Below the pieces are notes generated by a model that searched no databases, was not told the DNA's origin, and worked only from the letters and a program-made list of their open reading frames with translations. From Candidatus Thiocaldithrix dubininis (GTDB lineage: Bacteria > Pseudomonadota > Gammaproteobacteria > Thiotrichales > Thiotrichaceae): DNA of 64,000 nucleotides. A program made the translations under genes and the position numbers. The first letter of the stretch is position 1; the number at the start of each line of letters is the position of its first letter. The stretch covers positions 558,001-622,000 of the forward strand of contig CP124755.1 in NCBI GenBank assembly GCA_029972135.1, read 5' to 3'. Of the stretch, positions 1 through 7,862 are shown piece after piece.

Positions 1-1003
1 TAGCGCAATCTGTGTTTGGTTTCTTCTCATACAATGAAAAGAGAATTATGAATAAATCAAGAATAGAATTTTCTTTGCTACTAAAATAGATTGGCTTTTT
101 ATTGCCGTCAAATTTCTTTTTATGACTGGCATTTCCTTTAAATGGATAAATAAAGTTTAAATGTTTGAAAGTGAATCTGAGCACTTTTAGAGTAAATTTA
201 TTTTGTGTAGGATAATTTTTTAAATTATATAAAGGAGATAAACCCAATGAAACAAATTTTATCCCCTCTAGTTTAAATGTATTCATGGCATGGAGTAAGA
301 TAGTAGCACCTACGCCGTGTGGTGCATTTGGCAACATTCGATCAAAATTATGATAATAGCCTATAATTTCTCCATGTTTATATAGAGGGTCGAATCCTGC
401 AAAGGCAATTATGGTTTCATTTTGTTTAGCCACAAAAAAGCGTACATCAGATTGATCTTTTTCAGTAAAGGGGCGCGTTAATATACCAAAATTAGTTTGT
501 TGTTTCTTAGCTAGCCATTCTGTTGAGACTTTTTTCATAGCATGATAGTTATGTGTATTCAGTTGAACCTCTTCACAGATCACTTGTCCTCTGCGTGATT
601 TATTATACCACTGTCGAAGTTTAGAGCGATTTTTGCCTTTCAAGCTAAACGATTCTAAATCAAGCAAAGTTTCTGTTCCAAACATATTAGTTTTATAATT
701 TAGCTTTTCTAACGCACCAGTTAACCGCTCATCATGATGTAGAAAAATAAGTTGTTGATGGGTGGCGTTGATAAACTCCTTAAGAATAGATAAATATTGA
801 TTCTCTGGGCAGATGGGGTTGCCTAATACTATAATATGTTCTTTCGGAGAAAATAGAACATGTTTATATCTGATATAAGCTAAATAACCAATATCAGAAC
901 TGTGAAAGTATTCTAAATTAGGTTGTAAAGTAGAATGAGCGAGGCAAAAATCGCCAAATAGTTTGAGGTATTTCAAAACATCAGTGTTTTTATAAGGTTT
1001 CAT
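1..1003 (-). CDS. DUF2156 (MprF C-terminal-like) protein, partial at window edge
   Basis: A long open frame starts with ATG at 1003 and runs off the left edge after 334 codons, so the C-terminus is missing. The translation looks like the DUF2156 fold, the GNAT-type domain found at the C-terminus of lysylphosphatidylglycerol synthases. The signs are a basic GKNRSKLRQWYNKSRRG segment, a FVAKQNETIIAFAGF strand, an APHGVGATIL segment, then VSLGLSPLYNL, where family members carry a similar GLAPL motif. There is no N-terminal membrane flippase part, so this is the soluble type. Many such proteins are uncharacterised and a role in aminoacyl-lipid synthesis is only an inference. The gene is visibly more AT-rich than most of the window, which may mean recent acquisition. 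Confidence 0.72.
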   Translation of the reverse strand, partial: MKPYKNTDVLKYLKLFGDFCLAHSTLQPNLEYFHSSDIGYLAYIRYKHVLFSPKEHIIVLGNPICPENQYLSILKEFINATHQQLIFLHHDERLTGALEKLNYKTNMFGTETLLDLESFSLKGKNRSKLRQWYNKSRRGQVICEEVQLNTHNYHAMKKVSTEWLAKKQQTNFGILTRPFTEKDQSDVRFFVAKQNETIIAFAGFDPLYKHGEIIGYYHNFDRMLPNAPHGVGATILLHAMNTFKLEGIKFVSLGLSPLYNLKNYPTQNKFTLKVLRFTFKHLNFIYPFKGNASHKKKFDGNKKPIYFSSKENSILDLFIILFSLYEKKPNTDCA

Positions 1004-1167
1004 ATTGAACTATTGACTTATCAGTTGATTAAATTCTTAAATGTTTAAGAAAATAAAAATTTTCTTATTACTCAGTAGTTCAATTAAAAGCTTAGGTTCA
1101 AAAAAACAATAAAATTCGTTATTTAAAATAATTATAAATTATTTTTTGGTATTTAAATGGCTGTGTA

Positions 1168-1950
1168 TTATGTGTGTAGATGTAAATACGCCTGCTTAAT
1201 TACATCAGCGCCGTATTTGCGTTCTAAACGTCTCACCACGAAATGCCCACGACTCATATTTTGGAAGTGATCAATAAATAACGTATTGATTAATGCACCA
1301 CCTGCCGCGCCTACCACCGGTAAGGATTGCGCAATCGCTTTTTGCGTCACAGGTATACCAAAGCGGGCGGCAATTTGGCTTACCATGCGCACTAACGGCG
1401 GAGCTGTTTGCTGAGCAAGGCTGGTAGCTGCCATATATTGAGTGGCTTCGGAAATCGTTTTAGCCAAAGCTGCCCGCACGGCGAAATAACCCGATTCTAC
1501 CGCGTTATCGCTTTGACTCGAACCGCCTAAGGCAAACACTTCTAAACAAGCCAATTGGGTGGCGGGGTTTTCAATATCTTCACCTTCGCTACGTGCAATA
1601 TCCGCAATCGAACGCAGAATAATAGTGGTCGAAACGGGCAATTCTACGGCTAATGCAGGTAAGCCAAATGCGCCACCGGCTGCCCCGCTTAAGCCCGCAA
1701 AGGTTTTATGTAGCCAATTGGTCGCTTGTTTATTTTGCTTATCCATCGTGGCAAGCGACACACTTAACGCCGTTTCGAGCGCTTTATGTGAGGCTTTGGC
1801 AATCAGTTCATTTGCCCCTTTGGGCAACATGGCTAAGCCTTTTTCCAAAGGCGTACCAATTAAATTGGTTATACGAGCGGCCAAACCGGGATTTTCCAAT
1901 AAGAGTTTGGCTTGGCGTAAATCGGCTAAATCGGTGTCAGTCAGGGACAT
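1168..1950 (-). CDS. EcsC family protein
   Basis: The 260-residue product fits the EcsC family: an N-terminal LLENPGLAARITNLIG segment, a hydrophobic Gly/Ala-rich stretch (AGLSGAAGGAFGLPALAVELP) around residues 85-105, and a C-terminal PVVGAAGGALINTLFIDHFQ segment. EcsC proteins are named after a Bacillus ABC-transporter operon gene; their biochemical role is unknown. I chose the ATG at 1950 rather than the upstream in-frame ATG at 1986, because MSLTDTDLADLR is a natural N-terminus and this start overlaps the preceding VOC gene by only 14 bases. The two genes are probably co-transcribed. Confidence 0.78.
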   Translation of the reverse strand: MSLTDTDLADLRQAKLLLENPGLAARITNLIGTPLEKGLAMLPKGANELIAKASHKALETALSVSLATMDKQNKQATNWLHKTFAGLSGAAGGAFGLPALAVELPVSTTIILRSIADIARSEGEDIENPATQLACLEVFALGGSSQSDNAVESGYFAVRAALAKTISEATQYMAATSLAQQTAPPLVRMVSQIAARFGIPVTQKAIAQSLPVVGAAGGALINTLFIDHFQNMSRGHFVVRRLERKYGADVIKQAYLHLHT

Positions 1951-2320
1951 ATTGCATAATCTCCACGGCATTCTCATCAGGATCACGGCAAAATAGTGCG
2001 GCGCGACCGGAACGACTGCGGCTAAACGGTATATCGGCTTGGCTCAATTGCTGTGCCAGTGCAGCTACGTCATGACAATACAAAGCAAAATGGCGGTCAC
2101 GTCCACCGTGTGCGGGACGGCTTAAGCCTTGTTCAGGATTAGGTAGCTCTAATAAGTGCAATTGCTGTTGCGCATTAATATCCAACCACGCGCCCGGATA
2201 ACCCAAATCAGGGCGATGGGGATTGACGCTCAATCCCAAAATATCCCGATAAAATTCCAATGCACGTTCGGTATTGGCTACGATTAAGCTAACATGATGT
2301 AAAGCAAAAATAGATTTCAT
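1937..2320 (-). CDS. VOC (glyoxalase/bleomycin-resistance fold) family protein
   Basis: A 127-residue single-domain VOC protein. The N-terminal ALHHVSLIVANTERALEFYRDILGL is a textbook first beta-alpha-beta unit with its metal-ligand His. A second half with RDRHFALYCHDV (second His) and a final DPDENAVEIMQ strand with a Glu follows the usual H/E metal ligand pattern, so metal binding looks intact. Substrate cannot be predicted: members include lactoylglutathione lyases, dioxygenases and fosfomycin-resistance-type proteins. Its stop codon lies inside the start of the downstream EcsC gene, which implies translational coupling. Confidence 0.82.
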   Translation of the reverse strand: MKSIFALHHVSLIVANTERALEFYRDILGLSVNPHRPDLGYPGAWLDINAQQQLHLLELPNPEQGLSRPAHGGRDRHFALYCHDVAALAQQLSQADIPFSRSRSGRAALFCRDPDENAVEIMQYVPD

Positions 2321-2376
2321 ATATTGCGAACTATGGGGTTAAGTAAATCTAATTCAAGGATTTGTGCTTAATATTA

Positions 2377-4083
2377 TTAACGGTTAGGTCTAAGTTCTAA
2401 TTCTCCAATTGTTACATCATACACTGGGGGAGCAATAATATTAATTTGCCCTGCTTTAATCGCATTTACATAAAAATCAGGGGAATTATTTTTAATGGCT
2501 TCGGGTAAATCCATCGCCGCCGTCGGCATTAATCTCGCAAACTCTTGCCAATCTTTACCTTGTTTTCGGTAAGCTTTTAATATAATGGGGTAGCTCGGAT
2601 GAGAAGTTTTATCTATGTTAAACAATAAAATATCTTTTTTACCTGTTTTTGTAATATCAGCCGTCGTTAAAATGCAATGTGATTGTGGATGGCAATTATT
2701 CTTCATGGTGGCAACTAATGTGCTCAATTCCGGTTCAGGTGGTAAGTCTGCATTTGGCACAATGATCAGTTCAGGTTCAGGGGGTGAAATAGGCTTTTCT
2801 TCCGTTTTATCAATGCCTACTTTGATATGAGCATACAGGGGATGTGATTTATTATCTGCTAATTTTGTTAAGGCTTGTTCGCCAGCCTTGCCTAAATGGT
2901 ACTTTAACAAGCTATAGTCAAATTGTTCTGGGCTGACTTGTCCTGTTAATAAACGCTCGACCTGATTATTAGTGGATAAACGGGTTGGACTAAGCAATGG
3001 CGATAATAATAAGATGCCAAAGGCTAAGCCGAATAAAGCCACGGGGGGATTCGCTTTAATGATAGCTTTTCGCCAATTGAATTGATATTTAAGAGTTAGA
3101 ACTGCATAACCTGCGGTTAAGATAAAGGCAAATAAAGCGGCGGCTAAGCTAAACAAGCGCGGTGGTGTTAAACCATATTGATCAATGCGTAGATAAATTG
3201 CATATAATGATAATATTATGAAAATAGGGCTTAAGAAAATCTGGCTGATTAATAAATAATGGTTGAAGAAACTAGCATTAATCGCCTGCTGACGGTTGTA
3301 GCTGGCATCTACTTGTGAATTGAGTAAAGTAATGCTAACTAAGGTTAACCATAATAAAATGACAGCGGCATTATTACCGCTAAATAGCTTTTCTAAGGTA
3401 AAGGGTAAACTGAGTGCAAAGATGATGGTGATAGCGGCAGATAGGTAAGCAAGAATTTTAAATAGACTAAATAGCAAATGTTTAAATTTAAAAATTAGCT
3501 CTTGATATTGGTAGCTAATGCCAATCGCTATACCCATCATTGTTCCCATAATAATAGGGGTAACGACGCTATTAAATAGAATAGTGCTAAAAAAACCTAA
3601 GCCTAAACTCATAAATAATAAAGAAGCTAGACCCAAAAGGGCAAAGGTCGCACCTGTGAGCAGCAAAGCTAAGGTAATATGAATCGGGTTATTCCATGCA
3701 TTTTTAAATAGTTCATTATAGATATAATGGGGTTTTGTGACAGACCACGATTGAATAAATGCTGTGGCAATCGTAAATATGAGTAACGTAAGAAAAAAGG
3801 CAATGGGCTGTATATTGTCAAATGAATCTTGTTGATATTGGTAAATGGCAAATAGTATTAATGTGAAAATTAATAAACCAAGACTGGCAAAACGTCGGAT
3901 AGCTAAGGCGTTATGCCCCACTAATAATGCAAGTGCGACTGCACCTAAGCCCAAGGTAAATATAATAGTGGGATACAGTTCAAAACCGAAGGCTAGACGT
4001 GATAAGAGTAAACCAGTTGTACCACCTAGAATAGCTAGGCTTTTAATGGGGGAAATGTCGTTTAAGGTTTCTGTGGTATGCAT
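2377..4083 (-). CDS. DUF4153 multi-pass membrane protein
   Basis: The 568-residue product begins with a dense series of about ten hydrophobic segments over residues 15-365, then a soluble C-terminal half. The pattern resembles DUF4153 proteins: paired helices early on, a Tyr/Gln-rich loop before QSWSVTKPHYIY, and a large soluble tail ending FYVNAIKAGQINIIAPP. In the tail a Pro/Glu-rich linker (PPEPELIIVPNADLPPEPEL) separates two small domains. DUF4153 proteins have no assigned function. It is the first gene of a minus-strand run with the VOC and EcsC genes 57 bases downstream. Confidence 0.7.
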   Translation of the reverse strand: MHTTETLNDISPIKSLAILGGTTGLLLSRLAFGFELYPTIIFTLGLGAVALALLVGHNALAIRRFASLGLLIFTLILFAIYQYQQDSFDNIQPIAFFLTLLIFTIATAFIQSWSVTKPHYIYNELFKNAWNNPIHITLALLLTGATFALLGLASLLFMSLGLGFFSTILFNSVVTPIIMGTMMGIAIGISYQYQELIFKFKHLLFSLFKILAYLSAAITIIFALSLPFTLEKLFSGNNAAVILLWLTLVSITLLNSQVDASYNRQQAINASFFNHYLLISQIFLSPIFIILSLYAIYLRIDQYGLTPPRLFSLAAALFAFILTAGYAVLTLKYQFNWRKAIIKANPPVALFGLAFGILLLSPLLSPTRLSTNNQVERLLTGQVSPEQFDYSLLKYHLGKAGEQALTKLADNKSHPLYAHIKVGIDKTEEKPISPPEPELIIVPNADLPPEPELSTLVATMKNNCHPQSHCILTTADITKTGKKDILLFNIDKTSHPSYPIILKAYRKQGKDWQEFARLMPTAAMDLPEAIKNNSPDFYVNAIKAGQINIIAPPVYDVTIGELELRPNR

Positions 4084-4244
4084 ATATTGCCTAGTCAGTT
4101 TATTTATTTTGCTTGATATTAAACAAACAATGTTGAGGAAATACGGAGGCTTTGCGTAGATAACCTCTCTCCAGTCGGGGATGTTTCGTCTAATGCCGCG
4201 CCTCGTTACAATATTGCCATACCTTTATTGTGAGAGCGTGCTGC

Positions 4245-4442
4245 ATGTTGACATTAAGCCAAATTCTGATGGCGGAAGGCGAGACGGTTAGTAGTTTTGC
4301 TGAATTAAAAGCCTTGGTACAAAAACGGGCGGTTGAAACGGGTTCTATCTTTTTCCAGATTGATATTGAACCACCCGGTTATCAAGACCGTCCAGATGAT
4401 TGGTACGATCAGTTAGAAATTGCCTTTTCTTCCGCGAGGTAA
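4245..4442 (+). CDS. Small acidic protein of unknown function, upstream of a Cas6-like gene
   Basis: A 65-residue protein starting MLTLSQILMAEGETVSSF. I chose the ATG at 4245 because GAGAG lies 8 bases upstream. A GTG at 4230 would add five residues but has no ribosome site. The C-terminal half (DIEPPGYQDRPDDWYDQLEIAF) is strongly acidic and rich in aromatic residues. I do not recognise a family. It ends 3 bases before the Cas6-like gene, so the two are almost certainly one transcript, and it may be a partner or regulator of that protein. Confidence 0.62.
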   Translation: MLTLSQILMAEGETVSSFAELKALVQKRAVETGSIFFQIDIEPPGYQDRPDDWYDQLEIAFSSAR

Positions 4443-4445
4443 GCC

Positions 4446-5135
4446 ATGTTTTGGCAGGAAGATGAAGATAAAACGCTACCGTTTATTGCGCCTGATGATG
4501 TCTTAGATGTGAGCTTTGCCATGCAAGCCAAACGTTTGCCGTTGGATCATGCTTGGTTGTTATCGCAAGCCTTACAACAGCATTTACCTTGGTTAGCACA
4601 TGAACCATTGGCGGGGATTCATACTATTCATGTGGCGGAAAGTGGTAACGGTTGGGAACGACCGGATGATGCGCAACATCAGTGGTTATTGCCGTCAAAA
4701 CGTACCCGCTTAATGCTACGTATTCCGAAGACTCGTTTAGAAACGGTCAGAGAGCTCGCGGGCAAAACTTTGCAGTTGGATGATTGCCCCTTGCAAGTCG
4801 GCGACATGAAGACCAAGCCGTTTACGAATGCAGCGGTGTTGTTTGCACGTTATATCGTATCGTCGGCGACGGAATCCGAACCCGAATTCTTACAACGTAT
4901 GGCGCAAGACATTAAACAGGTAGCCGATTTCAAAGTTAAAAAAATGATGTGCGGTAAAACCTATCAGTTGCATACACCCGCCGCCCCGTTAGTAACCCGC
5001 CATTTAATGATTGCTGATTTGGATAATGATGCCTCGATTCGCTTGCAACAATACGGGTTAGGCGGCGCACATTTAATGGGCTGTGGTTTATTATTGCCAC
5101 ATAAAAGTATTAAAACGCTCAAGCCTACTGAATAA
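4446..5135 (+). CDS. Cas6/Cmx6-like RAMP-fold protein (orphan, no CRISPR array nearby)
   Basis: The 229-residue product resembles the Cmx6 branch of Cas6, the type I-MYXAN pre-crRNA endoribonucleases. It opens MFWQEDEDK, has a central SGNGWERP segment and a TRLMLRIPKTRLE strand, and ends with the glycine-rich loop YGLGGAHLMGCGLLLPHK. That loop fits the RAMP signature GxGxxxxxGxG exactly (residues around 205-215). In CRISPR systems Cas6 cuts repeat RNA to make guides. Candidate catalytic residues here are His and Lys in the loop and HIxH-type histidines earlier (GIHTIHVAESG), but I cannot assign them. No other cas gene or repeat array lies in the window, so its RNA target is unknown. It sits between a small acidic protein and a DsrC homologue. 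Confidence 0.62.
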   Translation: MFWQEDEDKTLPFIAPDDVLDVSFAMQAKRLPLDHAWLLSQALQQHLPWLAHEPLAGIHTIHVAESGNGWERPDDAQHQWLLPSKRTRLMLRIPKTRLETVRELAGKTLQLDDCPLQVGDMKTKPFTNAAVLFARYIVSSATESEPEFLQRMAQDIKQVADFKVKKMMCGKTYQLHTPAAPLVTRHLMIADLDNDASIRLQQYGLGGAHLMGCGLLLPHKSIKTLKPTE

Positions 5136-5202
5136 TGCAGGATTGCCAACACTAATGCCGCTTTTATCCCTTTTGAGGAATAGGAGGGGTAGGTTGATTG
5201 CG

Positions 5203-5208
5203 TATAAT
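5203..5208 (+). promoter_or_regulatory. Possible -10 box for the DsrC-like gene
   Basis: A perfect TATAAT lies 38 bases before the ATG of the DsrC-like gene and is preceded by a TG pair. No well-spaced -35 was found (TTGAGG at 5173 is 24 bases upstream), so this is a weak call resting on the -10 alone. The strong ribosome site GAGGAG sits at 5235-5240. Confidence 0.3.
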
Positions 5209-5246
5209 TTTCAGTTAATCGAATTTTTAGTTAGAGGAGTGACACT

Positions 5247-5588
5247 ATGGCATATGAAGTCAACGGTAAAACGATTGAAACCACTGAAACGGGTTATTTA
5301 GTCGACCTCAACGATTGGGATGAAGAAGTTGCGAAAGTTATTGCCGCTGAAGAAGGCATTGAGCTGACCGATAAACATTGGGATGTATTAAATTACTTAC
5401 GCGACGAATACATTAATAACAATGGCAATCAGCCAATGGAACGTATTATCCAAAAAGCAATGGCTGAAAAATGGGGCGATAAAAAGCTCAGTAGTAAAGA
5501 TATGTATACGCTGTTTCCGCGTGCGCCTAGTAAACAAGGCTTAAAAGTGGCGGGTTTGCCCGCGACCAACCGTAAAGGCGGTTATTAA
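5247..5588 (+). CDS. DsrC/TusE-family protein lacking all cysteines (RspA-like)
   Basis: The 113-residue product aligns with DsrC/TusE over its length: the ETTETGYLVDLNDWDEEVA opening, GIELTDKHWDVLNYLRDEY, and the C-terminal arm LFPRAPSKQGLKVAGLP. In true DsrC the arm carries two redox cysteines, and in TusE one, as the sulfur-carrying penultimate residue. Here the arm ends ATNRKGGY and the whole protein has no cysteine. It therefore cannot carry a persulfide or trisulfide. Cysteine-free DsrC homologues have been called RspA and are thought to be regulatory. DsrC has a helix-turn-helix-like fold, so nucleic-acid binding is possible. A good GAGGAG ribosome site precedes the ATG. The gene follows the Cas6-like gene by 111 bases. 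Confidence 0.85.
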   Translation: MAYEVNGKTIETTETGYLVDLNDWDEEVAKVIAAEEGIELTDKHWDVLNYLRDEYINNNGNQPMERIIQKAMAEKWGDKKLSSKDMYTLFPRAPSKQGLKVAGLPATNRKGGY

Positions 5589-5675
5589 TTTCTACCCGAA
5601 ACGGGGTATATCCCGCTTTGGGCTATCGGTTTATGCTGCCCCTAGCAACTGGGTTAGTGACAAGAGGTATTATTC

Positions 5676-5867
5676 ATGAGCAGAAAGCAAGAGCTGATTA
5701 GCGAAATGCTGGACATGCAAAAAAAATTCATCGCTTACGAACAATCTGGCGAATTCAACGCTGAAGAGTACTACGTAGGTGAATGGCGCGAGTATCGCGA
5801 GCGTTATCAAGAATTAGCCGCAGAAGTCCGTGAAATTGCGTCTCAAGAAGCGAATTTCTGGAAATAA
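5676..5867 (+). CDS. 63-residue helical protein, unknown function
   Basis: A short, highly charged protein (MSRKQELISEMLDMQKK...) that should be almost entirely helical and could form a coiled coil: heptad-like Leu/Met/Tyr positions run through the first and last thirds. It contains EEYYVGEWREYRERY in the middle. A ribosome site AAGAGG precedes the ATG. It follows the cysteine-free DsrC homologue by 87 bases and ends just before a strong terminator, so it is probably the last gene of that transcript. I do not recognise a named family. Confidence 0.7.
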   Translation: MSRKQELISEMLDMQKKFIAYEQSGEFNAEEYYVGEWREYRERYQELAAEVREIASQEANFWK

Positions 5868-5893
5868 ATTAAGCGCCACAGTTAGCTTAATGG

Positions 5894-5922
5894 AAGCCGC
5901 GCTTAGTTCGCGGCTTTTTTTA
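5894..5922 (+). terminator. Rho-independent terminator
   Basis: An 8-base perfect stem AAGCCGCG/CGCGGCTT with a 7-base loop is followed directly by a run of T. It ends the 4245-5867 cluster on the plus strand. The stop codon of the opposite-strand gene lies in the T run, and the A run on its other side is short, so its effect on the minus strand is less certain. Confidence 0.9.
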
Positions 5923-6996
5923 TTCGTCAAACCGCCCTACGCTGTGAACCTTGCTCAGTTTTGCCCAGACTTTGCCATTATTCTCTCGCTGAACATTTTC
6001 AACTTGCACCACATCACCTTGCTGAAAGCCCCCCATACTGCGATTGCCATGTGGTTGGTCGTAAGTACCATGAATAAGCTGAGTACGATAGGTTTGCCCA
6101 ATATCAGGTAGCCCGCTGTTCGGTGAGACGTGCAATTTTTGCCCATACCAACCGTAATCGCGCAATTCGCCTAAATACACCCAGCGTCCATTATCGTCTT
6201 GTAGTTTAACAACTGGCTTATTGGGCTTAGTATCGGCTTTAAGCGGCTTTTCAATATTTGTTACCACTAATTTTTCACGCTTGGCTTTAACTAACTTGGG
6301 TACTTTTGCCGATTTAAGCGGGCTGGTTTCTGGGACTTTTTCAGCCTTTTTAGGCTCAAGCGGTTTTTCCGGTGCTTTAGCTGGCTTTTCAATTTTAGGC
6401 ACGGGCTTGTTTGCGTTTTTTTCTTTAACTTCAGGTTTTACGTTGGCAAGTGTTTGTACTTTTTTTAACGCTTTGCTGTTATCTGCTTTATCCAATTTAG
6501 CTTTGCGCGTGCTGTCTTCGACTTTAACCGCTTTTACTGGGGTTAAGGCTTTACTATTGCTAGTTTGTGTAGGCGTGTTTGAGGGTTGGGTATTATGCAG
6601 CGGTTTAGGTGTGGGTTTAATAGAATCAATATGCTTGCTACGGGATTCAGCCGTATTGGATTTTACGGTCTCATTCGCGAAGTCCTTGCCCACTTGCATG
6701 GTTAAGGCATTGGGTTCTTCAATCAGTGTAGCGGGAATATGCAGTGCAGCCCGGGTGACTTTAGGGGCTTGCTCAAACATGGGATAACTGTTGCTAACCA
6801 CAGGGGCAGGTTCGACTTTGAGTGTCGTGGTAATAATGGGGGGTGTTGCATTATTTTGATCAATGCTCTCTAAACGCCCATAGAAATAACCCAGCCCGCC
6901 AATAGTACTGAGTTGAATAGCCGCTAATGGTCCCCATACGCTAATATACCTTAAATGGTTTTGCCATCCGCTATTATCGACGGTATCTTGAGCCAC
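5920..6996 (-). CDS. TonB-like-architecture membrane protein with Lys/Pro-rich linker and C-terminal SH3-like region
   Basis: The 358-residue product starts at a GTG with GGGAG 7 bases upstream. It has a short cytoplasmic N-terminus, one membrane segment (about residues 18-40, ending YFYGRLES), then roughly 220 residues of Lys/Pro/Ala/Val-rich low-complexity sequence (KPxPKxEKPAKAPEKPLEPKKAEK). A compact C-terminal domain of about 90 residues starts GRWVYLGELRDYGWYG. The tail (QGDVVQVENVQRENNGKVWAKLSKV) looks like a bacterial SH3-type barrel. This layout suits a periplasm-spanning anchor that binds an envelope partner. There is no TonB C-terminal motif. The family is unknown. Confidence 0.7.
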   Translation of the reverse strand: MAQDTVDNSGWQNHLRYISVWGPLAAIQLSTIGGLGYFYGRLESIDQNNATPPIITTTLKVEPAPVVSNSYPMFEQAPKVTRAALHIPATLIEEPNALTMQVGKDFANETVKSNTAESRSKHIDSIKPTPKPLHNTQPSNTPTQTSNSKALTPVKAVKVEDSTRKAKLDKADNSKALKKVQTLANVKPEVKEKNANKPVPKIEKPAKAPEKPLEPKKAEKVPETSPLKSAKVPKLVKAKREKLVVTNIEKPLKADTKPNKPVVKLQDDNGRWVYLGELRDYGWYGQKLHVSPNSGLPDIGQTYRTQLIHGTYDQPHGNRSMGGFQQGDVVQVENVQRENNGKVWAKLSKVHSVGRFDE

Positions 6997-7102
6997 GCAA
7001 TCGCTCCCAATGAAAGACTCCCTAATACCTAGAGTTTGTAGTCGATCATCGGCGATTTTGTGGTAATTTCCGACAAACTGCGTGGATTATTCGTCAATTG
7101 GC

Positions 7103-7771
7103 TTACACTTCACTCCACATTCGCAATAAATTAATGTGCACTGTGCTAAGGCTGGCAGCGTCAGCCGATTGTGGTAATTTCTGCATAATACTTTCACGAG
7201 TTTGCGCTAATTGATAAAGCAATTCGCGTTGTTGCGGGTCTTTAACCATGCTTTGCGCCCACGTTACCGCTACTAAACGCTCGCCTTGCGTAACTGGGGC
7301 AACCTGATGCCAACTGCCGGAGTCATACACCACCGCATCACCTGCTTGTCCTTTAATGCGTTGTTCGCCGTAACTGGTTTTAATCACCAATTCGCCGCCT
7401 GTGTAATCGTCATTTAAAAATACGGTGGTTGATACATCAGTACGATAACGCCCCGACATCGGTCCCATGACCGGATCATCTACATGAAAGCCATAAGTCA
7501 TACCCGGTTGATAACGTGCAAAAAAAGCGGTGGCAACACGCAACGGTAATACAGCGGCTTGATACTCAGGATGTTGCACTAAGGGGCTCATGACTAACGC
7601 ATTTAAGCGGCGGTGTAGGGGGCTTTGTGGCGCGAGTTCTTGATTATATTTGACTTGCGAGGCTTGCATACCCGCTGAAAGACGACCATCGACAAATTCA
7701 CCCGTTTTGAGTAGGGCTTGTACTTCTTGTAAGCGGGCAGCATCCAAGACTTGTTTAATGACTAATAACAT
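7103..7771 (-). CDS. PKHD-type Fe(II)/2-oxoglutarate hydroxylase (PiuC/YbiX family)
   Basis: The 222-residue product carries the iron-binding HxD...H triad (GFHVDDPVMG and SGSWHQVAPV) and the 2-oxoglutarate-binding Arg (GERLVAVTW), in a double-stranded beta-helix region flanked by LSTTVFLND-type strands (DVSTTVFLNDDYTGGEL). PKHD hydroxylases of the PiuC type are often next to TonB-dependent siderophore receptors and are linked to iron uptake; no receptor gene is adjacent here. I chose the ATG at 7771 because the family starts MLLVI; an in-frame upstream start would add 14 residues that do not fit. It diverges from the small gene at 7863. Confidence 0.88.
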   Translation of the reverse strand: MLLVIKQVLDAARLQEVQALLKTGEFVDGRLSAGMQASQVKYNQELAPQSPLHRRLNALVMSPLVQHPEYQAAVLPLRVATAFFARYQPGMTYGFHVDDPVMGPMSGRYRTDVSTTVFLNDDYTGGELVIKTSYGEQRIKGQAGDAVVYDSGSWHQVAPVTQGERLVAVTWAQSMVKDPQQRELLYQLAQTRESIMQKLPQSADAASLSTVHINLLRMWSEV

Positions 7772-7862
7772 AAGCGTAATCCGTATCCACTTTGGTCTAG
7801 TTTCGTTTCCCATAGCAATTTAATAAGCTGCAAAGCCAATGGGAAGGGAGATTGACAGCCTG

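Noticed and set aside
388-402. tRNA-like GGTCGAATCC string
   Set aside because: It resembles a T-arm but lies inside the DUF2156 coding frame and has no acceptor or anticodon stem around it.
4245-5135. A CRISPR array near the Cas6-like gene
   Set aside because: I looked for 25-40 base direct repeats with regular spacing on both sides and across the window and saw none.
5591-5675. Riboswitch between the DsrC-like and 63-residue genes
   Set aside because: Short GC hairpins (CCCGAAACGGG and others) occur, but no known riboswitch pattern was seen; they may be mRNA processing or attenuation structures.
6221-6787. 188-residue open frame antisense to the Lys/Pro-rich membrane protein
   Set aside because: It is the mirror of low-complexity Lys/Ala/Pro codons and reads as Ser/Leu/Gly-rich sequence without a ribosome site or family pattern.
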